Below the pieces are notes generated by a model. The model saw only the letters and a list, made by a program, of their open reading frames with translations, was not told the origin of the DNA and searched no databases. Source: Cryptomeria japonica (Eukaryota; Streptophyta; Pinopsida; Cupressales; Cupressaceae). From it: 64,000 bases of DNA. The position numbers and the translations under genes were made by a program. The DNA lies in the NCBI RefSeq assembly GCF_030272615.1, contig NC_081413.1:141641872-141705871 (forward strand), in the 5' to 3' direction. Below are positions 57,509 through 64,000 of the stretch, piece after piece; within the stretch, counting starts at the first letter, position 1, and every line of letters begins with the position of its first letter.

Positions 57509-58054
57509 TTTAGCTACAGGAGAGAAACTTAACCAATTTTTTGAAATTTTCCCACCCCCAACACTCTGAATTATTCCAACATTGTTGCAAAGCTCAATTC
57601 ACTAGATTACCTCAAAGATAGAATGCATTAATGCAATTATACAAAATCTTGGGTCGATCATGCAATTTATGGTATTTGGACGTCGTCACTTCTCTCATTA
57701 ATTGGCACACTTGCATGAACTAGCTACTATGGCATTAATTCAAAGCTAAAGTACTGGAGCGAAATTTGAATTCATGCCCTTCTATTTGATTGGCGATTGC
57801 CATACAAAACTTTTACAGAACCCAGCAAACAAGTCCATGTGTCAATCCCCATCTTTAATCGCACACTCACAACCAGTTATAACAATTTGGAAAGTAACCA
57901 ACGAGTTAGTGACAATGCTACCAAATCCTCTTAATCACAAGCTCACAACCCCTTTGACGAATCCTCAAAGAATCCCGTGAGTGAGTGACAACCGTTGATC
58001 TTCATCAAGCCATTCAGTCACAACCTTGCAACAACATTTGTAATATTCTTTCTT
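57509..58054. other. Leader between the unknown ORF and its array
   Basis: Non-coding AT-rich sequence directly upstream (minus-strand sense) of the decayed ORF. Nothing further recognised. Confidence 0.4.
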
Positions 58055-58885
58055 TACCTGCGAGCTGGCGGCCACCGCAAATCTAACAAAACAACTTATT
58101 TCATCGCAAGCTCGCAACTCAAAAATTAACTTGACTTAAACCCTTGCGATCCCACAACAATAAGACACTTAACCGCCATCGCATGCTCACAACACTTTTT
58201 AACTTAAGACTTACAGACCCGCGAGCATGTGATGACCACAAAATCAGACCAAAACTTACTTGTCACCAGATCGCAACATAAAATGGTAAACAACTTCCAA
58301 ACCTGCAAGCAAGTGACGAAACCAACTAAACTGCGATACCAACCACATCTCATGATTGTAAATTAAAATGACTTAACCGTGAACACCTCACGACCTTGTG
58401 ATAACATAAAATCACACCCAGTCGCAACCTCGCAACATAAAATGGTCAAACTGCACAAAATATCTTACAAGGTAGTGACAACTAAAATCTCCCAGTACTC
58501 GCAAGCTCGCAACTTAAACCGACTTGATGATAAAGGACCTGCGAGCTAGCGATAACCATAAAATCTCAAACTATTTATCTCTTGACCGCAACAACCGAGC
58601 GAGTACCAACAAAAATCGATGTGTTATGTTAATTACCTTCATAAACAGGCATGAGCAGTGGCACACAAACCATTAATGACTTACTCGCTAACTCTCATGG
58701 CTATAATGGATGACATCAGACCAACTCGATACCTTGCGACCAAAGAAATTTCATTCACAATCTCCAACTCACTAACATAAAATGCTAACACCCAAAAAAC
58801 TAGAGACCTCACAATTTAAACCCAAACCAACACTCGCTAACTCGCCACTTAGATTGTTAAACATGAAATTTATCTGCGAGTTAGA
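58055..58885. repeat. ~40-bp-phased GCGAGCTNGCGA array upstream of the unknown ORF
   Basis: Cores such as GCGAGCTGGCG (58060), CGCAAGCTCGCAAC (58105), CGCATGCTCACAAC (58179), CGCGAGCATGTGATGAC (58220), CTCGCAAGCTCGCAAC (58499) and GCGAGCTAGCGATAAC (58542) recur roughly every 37-46 bp, i.e. about twice the 20-bp spacing of the Tat arrays. It is homologous to 15860-16545. It sits in the leader position of the minus-strand ORF. Confidence 0.65.
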
Positions 58886-59514
58886 GATGAAACATTAAAC
58901 ATGTCTCATTGTCTGACCAACCGTTTGACCACACTTGATGTTGACATGGACAAATAAAGAGAGGACAACTCAGATTTTCAATGCACGACAACTTTGGTCT
59001 AGCCAACCAAGACAAAAAACAAACACAAAACCCTAATCGCCATGAACATCATGGTAAGCATTTAATGTAGAATAGTAGAAAGGTTCTAACAGTTATGAAA
59101 TATGAATAATTTAATGGATCTTGTGACACAAATTGTTGCATTTCATGTTCAACATAATGTGGAACCAATTTACTAATAATTCAATTGTTTACTAATAATT
59201 CAAAAACTAAATTCAAATTCACAATTAAAAATATGAAATAAGTATCCGTTCTGATTGACAAATTCAAGGAATACAATATCAAAAATCATCAATGACAACT
59301 ATAGTATTGAACATTTTAATATGACTCAAGAACTGGAGTATAAATACCTATAAACTGACTGCTAATTCACTTCAGTGACTCAGACTGAGGCTTCTATATC
59401 CCAAATGGACTCAAGATCCGAAAATTGACTAGTACTAACAGGTTCATCTTCATTCTGAGTTAGGTATTCAAAAATTTCTTCGTCTTCATGCTGACTTAGA
59501 GTCTATGATCCATC
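58886..59514. other. Unassigned AT-rich sequence
   Basis: No gene or recognisable element boundary. It may hold the missing 5' LTR of the preceding element, but no partner copy was found. Confidence 0.4.
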
Positions 59515-61265
59515 ATTTATCTCAGCACTGCCACTAGCAGTAGCACCACCAGCTTTTAAAGTGTTGCACAACCCTCGTCTTTCACGCATGGAATTCTAGA
59601 TTGCCAGTGCCCTATCATATGGAAAATCTCTAACATTATACTGAGTTACAAACAACCTTAAGCAAGTTTCCAAATTTTTGTCTAATTTGTTTCTGATATT
59701 TGATTTCAAAAGCCCTAATGCACTGAAAACCCTCTCATCTTCCACCAACCCCAATATCATTGTTTGACATAAATCAGAAAGTTTGAAATATTCTAGTATT
59801 GCAATACGCAATACTTCACTTTGATCTATCCTTTTCCGAAGCCTTGTGATTGGTCCAGGTTCAAATGGATTCTCCAAGTCAACCAACTGCTATTTCATAC
59901 ACAATACAAAGTGTTTACATTGTTTTTTAAGATGATTTGAATTTAAAATTCCTTCTATTGGTTGTCAATTGCAATATGCATCTTTTGAAAATGTCAATAT
60001 CAATTCCTCTAGTTTTTTATGAAACACCTTTGTGTCATTTGGATTATCTCCAATTGAATGCCAAAATTAAGGATACACACAACCCATGGCTTCAATTATT
60101 TCTTCTCTAGGGAATCTTTCATGAATCTCAGTTGAAAGTTCACATGCAATAGACTTTAAATTATCACTAACAAATTTAACAATCCTGTCAAAATCTTCCT
60201 TTTTAACTAGTAGTACTCTGCCTCGCTTGCCCGTATTATATTGGTGCATTGGTATCTGAAATCCTTATACAAAGACACATAACTCATTTTTTGTATTGAA
60301 ATGTAAAAAAATTTCAGCATGATTCAAATTTGTAATTATTTGCCACCTAAAAAAATTTGGGCTTCGCCCTTTTAGATCTGAATATAGACCATCCAGGCCC
60401 AAGCATGTCATTTTACGTAGAGTTCTATACTCATTGATATACATAGTTTTGTCTTGGTCTTTCTTAACAAGTTTTTTCATTGAATCCAGCATGGGGAGAG
60501 GACTAGCTAAAGTTATCAGATTCTCTATATCACTTAACTTATGTAAGAGATCAGGAGCTTTGTCTACTGTGAGGCATTGCTCATACATTAGTCTGATAAA
60601 GGATTGATATTCTGTTAAAACTCATTCTGCTATTCCATGCAAGGAGATCCATATGGTCTCAACATCCCTAAGAAGCTTGTTTTCTGTTGTTACTCCCTCA
60701 ACAAAAATCTAAAATTCTGCAAAACGTTTAGGACTTCGGCAGAAGTATGAGTGGAGCTAATGGACCAGATCTTCAACTTTTGACACTGTAGGGAAATTGC
60801 TTACAGTTATATATGCTAAATTCATTTGATGGGCCATGCAGTGAATGCCAACCATGCATGGTGCAATACTAGTTTGTAATCTTGTGCAAAGAGCGGTCCT
60901 TTGACCTTGCATTACTGTAGCTCCATGAGCTCCAACACACACCAACCTCTTAGCAATTGTCAAGTCATCCATACCAATAATTTCATTCAAGGCTTTCTTA
61001 ACTTCCAAATATAAATTTTCTTTTGTTGAATTGCCCCTCATTTTATGAACATAGAGTAGATGAGCTCCACGGACGTGTTCTTTTATGGTATACACATGCA
61101 TACAGACCCAAGCAGTGTTATCTACCATAGTAACTTCATCTTTGGATAATGAAATGAATTTTGACTCTTTTACACTCTCTTGTAAATTTTGCTTTTCTAC
61201 CTCAGCAAGATAGTTTGCCATTTCCCATCCAATGTTTATTGACCAATGTGACATAGGATAGTGAG
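59515..61265 (-). pseudogene. hAT-type transposase relic (ZNF862/KIAA1586-like group)
   Basis: Decayed DNA transposase in several segments. From the N-terminal side: 60757-61240 has HWSINIGWEMANYL, FISLSKDEVT, AKRLVCVGAHGATVMQG and MVGIHCMAHQMNLA, the RNase H-like core of this hAT group. 60067-60588 has LGLDGLYSDLKG and a link region. 59596-59886 has VEDERVFSALGLLKSNIRNKL, the hAT C-terminal dimerisation region. Stops and frame changes separate them. The catalytic-region phrase reads GAHGA, where related proteins usually read GADGA, so a key Asp is probably lost. The N-terminus, including any BED zinc finger, is missing here because an LTR element interrupts the gene at 61266. Confidence 0.8.
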
Positions 61266-61633
61266 TGAGAGAGTTGAGAAACACAACACCACAGGAGCTC
61301 AAATGATCTCTGCAAGCTGAATAACCTGTTACAAGGAGAAGCAAGGAAGCAAATAATAGATAAAATAAATACACGAAAAATATTCTCAAAAAGATGAGAG
61401 CTCAATATTCACAAAATGTGTAATGTGATAATCCGTCCAATACAGTGAAAAGAATAACCTCTAATAGGTCAAGAAACCCTAAAAAGGAAAACCTAGGCTT
61501 GCACATAATAATTAATAAAAGAATTAATTATTATGCACCTAAAGTTAGCTTAAGTGTAAAAGAGATAAAGGGAACTTAAATAATTAAACAAATATTGTTT
61601 AATTAATCAAATAAATACCCGAATACTCTAACA
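61266..61633 (-). repeat. 3' LTR of the small element, 368 bp
   Basis: Plus-strand TGAGAGAGTTGAG to CTCTAACA. Collinear with 63694-64000. The left flank GTGAG would be the target duplication, but the other end is outside the window. Confidence 0.85.
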
Positions 61634-63681
61634 CCCCTCCTTAAGCTAGACTTAGGGAGAAGCTAAAACCTAGAACAAGTACTGAAAGCAAGAAAGATGG
61701 GTCCTAGCAACGAGGCCTGATCAGGTACCCAAATACAATGAAATCTCTATAAAATAGAGAAATAGAGAAAACCACGTGGGAAAAAAACTCTACTCCAAAA
61801 AGAGATGGAAAAGAACACCACTGAAGCATGAAGAACCTGCAAACACTGTCGAAGAATAACTACTGATCTGAAGAACCTCCACTGAAATAGAACATGACTA
61901 GGTAGAGAAGATTGTAATTTGTATGAGTGCCCTCAAATGACACTACTCGAATTAGAAGGCAAACAAGGCAAACAACTGGAATCGAAGATACAAATGGCTT
62001 GAAAACACCAAAGCCTAAAGAGCTGATCAATAGAACCACAAAAGCATTAGAACCAACGGGACAAACCTCCCCATAATGCTGAAGAGGGAGAGGGATAGGT
62101 ACACTGAAAAGAATGGCCAACAAGAACTGCATGACGAAGAACCAGGAACATCAAGAGCGCAATGAAAGTACATAGTATCATGGAAGGAACACTCACTTGA
62201 CACACATCATGAGGCGAATGTCATGGAAGGAACACTCACTAGACAAAGGCATATGGCAAACAAAAGGCAAACATCAACCCCCTCATGGCACTTTAGAAGT
62301 AGTGCATGTACAATAAGGCACAAGATGTGCAAGATCCCAAGTAAACAATGCATGATGCCACTTTATCTCAGTGTGTTTGCATAAATAAAATGCTACAATG
62401 ATAAGAAGACTGGAAATAGAAAGGAGAACCAAAATAGAGACATCCTACTCAGAGAAGAGATCCCAGGACCTAAAACAACCAAGATATCCACAGAGTGCTG
62501 AAAAAGCAAAAAACTAAAGAAAACATTCCTGGAGTAGAATCTGGAAATAAAACCCATATGGCTAGAAATTACACAAAACATGCTTTCCAAAAATATATTT
62601 TTTTCAAAAAATAGAGATCAGATGCTCATTCTACGACTCCTGGAGTGCAAAAATGAGAGCCCACTTTGACTGGAAAAAAACACAGTCAAACAAAAAAATT
62701 GGAAAAAAATTACAACATAATGAGGTCCGGCTTAGAACCATCTTTCCAATGCCTATTCGTTTTTAAAAAAATGACTCCGTACGCCCAAGATATGAGGAAA
62801 AAACCAAACCCCCCTTCAAAACAAGAGGGAGGGGTAGTCTGGTGGTAGGCCCAGGTGGAGGTGGCCCATGGACAGCGTAGTGGTGGCGGCCGAGTGGCAC
62901 GGTAGTGGGTTCCAGCAGGCATGGGCGCACAGTAAGTGGCCAACGAGGGAGAGCATCGACGATGGCAAGGAGGGTGGCGGAAGTAGGAAAGGGATGGGCA
63001 GTGGTAGCAGGGGCCAGGGCCGATGGTGGTTGCAGGTGGCGGGGCCCAGGGAGCTATAGCGGCCAGTGGTTGCAGCGACGGCGGGGGCCGTGAAGGGGCT
63101 ACAGGCAGAAGGCCGACGGCGGGGGTTGCATGGAGGTTGGAAACCAGGGTGCCGAACGGCGGTGCCGGTGGGTGTTGCAACAGGGGGGGGCCGACGAGGG
63201 CCCGTACTGACAGGGCAGGATTGTGGCAGCATCAGGGGACCCCACGATACTCTGCGCACCATGGGGTAAACCCCCAACAAAACAACTTTTTGATTTTTCC
63301 TTAAAAGATTTTTGCCTTTTTTAATTTTTGAATTGATTTTTTTGATTTTTTTTTTCAAACAAAAATCATTCGGCCTGCATGTCGTAAAAAGGCAAAAAAT
63401 ATATTTTTTGAAAAATATTTTTTTCTCGAACTACGTGCCAAGGCCGTACGACCTATTATTGGAGGAAAAAAACTCCCAAAGGCTCAGGAGCCAAAACTAG
63501 GCAAGTTCTATATGACTATAAGGGTTTTTGGGCCTTTTTAGCATGATGGTGAGGTCTGTTTAGGCCCAAAGTGCTCAAAAAAAGGCCTATCCCTAAGTAC
63601 AAAAAAAAAACTTCCTGAAACCCCAAATCTGCTTCCAATGCAAAAATTCTCAAAACAAGAACATATAACTATAGATCTGAA
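61634..63681. other. Interior of the small element with a GC-rich island
   Basis: AT-rich except 62820-63240, which is very GC-rich (GGTGGCGG, GGCCGACGG words) and gives overlapping Pro/Gly/Arg-rich open frames on both strands. No protein family is recognisable in any frame. The island may be captured host DNA or a structured leader. Confidence 0.55.
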
Positions 63682-63693
63682 GCTCTGATACCA
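63682..63693 (-). promoter_or_regulatory. Primer binding site, tRNA-iMet type
   Basis: TGGTATCAGAGC on the minus strand, directly adjoining the 5' LTR with no gap. It shows the element's orientation. Confidence 0.85.
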
Positions 63694-64000
63694 TGAGAGA
63701 GTAGAGAAACACAATAGCACAGGAGCCGAAATGATCTCTACAAGATGAATAACCTATTACAAGGAGAAGCAAGGAAGAAAATAACAGATAAAACAAATAC
63801 ACAGAAAATATGTTCAAAAAGATGAGAGCTCAATATTCACAAAATGTGTAATGTGATAATCTTTCCAATACAATGAAAAGAATAACCTCTAATAGGTCAA
63901 GAAACCCTAAAAAGGAAAACCTAGGCTTGCACATAATAATTAATAAAAGAATTAATTATTATGCACCTAAAGTTAACTTAAGTGTAAAAGAGATAAAGGG
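63694..64000 (-). repeat. 5' LTR of the small element, partial
   Basis: Plus-strand TGAGAGAGTAGAG onward, matching 61266-61572 base for base apart from about 20 substitutions. Continues beyond the window. Confidence 0.85.

Larger units (their letters stand above)
61266..64000 (-). mobile_element. Small non-autonomous LTR element inserted in the hAT gene (runs off right edge)
   Basis: 3' LTR 61266-61633, interior 61634-63693, 5' LTR from 63694 past the window end. The LTRs start TGAGAGAGT on the plus strand and show about 20 differences in 306 comparable bp, so this element is older than the nested pair. A tRNA-iMet-type primer site TGGTATCAGAGC (minus, 63682-63693) abuts the 5' LTR, and a polypurine tract AAGGAGGGG (minus) abuts the 3' LTR near 61634. 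The 2-kb interior lacks gag and pol motifs, so it depends on other elements. Confidence 0.85.

Noticed and set aside
62710-63358. Pro-rich and Gly/Arg-rich frames in the GC-rich island
   Set aside because: Open in several frames on both strands, as expected from GC-rich sequence; no family match by eye.

Overview
This window looks like nuclear DNA of a gymnosperm, most likely a conifer; species cannot be told. The evidence is one plant immune-receptor gene of the RPW8-NB-ARC-LRR class with a 3.7-kb first intron, set in AT-rich sequence made mostly of LTR retrotransposons of kinds common in conifers. There is no bacterial-type gene organisation, and I see no rRNA, tRNA or CRISPR array.

Layout. 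1-3772: 5' end (minus strand) of an LTR element with multi-knuckle gag and an unrecognised basic ORF. 3773-6238: flank of the receptor gene, with a MITE-like inverted-repeat element, a relic of a second receptor 5' end and a diverged 322-bp tandem duplication. 6239-12993: apparently intact five-exon RPW8-type NLR (856 codons); intron 1 holds a five-copy ~200-bp degenerate tandem repeat and a TA-flanked MITE. 12994-18285: AT-rich unassigned DNA with a 41-bp minisatellite and a ~40-bp-phased motif array. 18286-53122: a Tat-lineage Ty3/Gypsy element inserted in a (TA)n tract, its right LTR split by a second, related Tat element (36262-52569) with a GGGGG target duplication. 53123-59514: (CA)n tract, then a third, pol-less minus-strand element body with its own leader array. 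59515-61265: decayed hAT-type transposase interrupted by a small LTR element (61266 to past the window end) with a GC-rich interior.

How the parts work together. Both Tat elements have one continuous gag-pro-pol frame on the minus strand (outer 25403-32692, inner 42022-49548) and, on the plus strand, a convergent second gene encoding a plant mobile domain (PMD) protein. The PMD gene looks complete as a unit in both: a TATA box about 100 bp before the ATG, a tiny homologous first exon, an intron, and a long second exon. The most unusual signal is that each element carries a family-specific short motif repeated every ~20 bp (AGCGCT in the outer, CGCGTCTGTGT in the inner) both in the gag leader and in the PMD intron. 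The two arrays point the same way relative to the gene they precede, so they are inverted on the DNA and complementary in the genomic RNA. A third family has a similar array at ~40-bp spacing. This ambisense layout with matched phased arrays is the best candidate for an undescribed system.

Nearly all premature stops in the two Tat elements fit single C-to-T or G-to-A changes with the frame kept, which points to methylation-driven decay of recently active elements. All comparisons and counts were made by eye.
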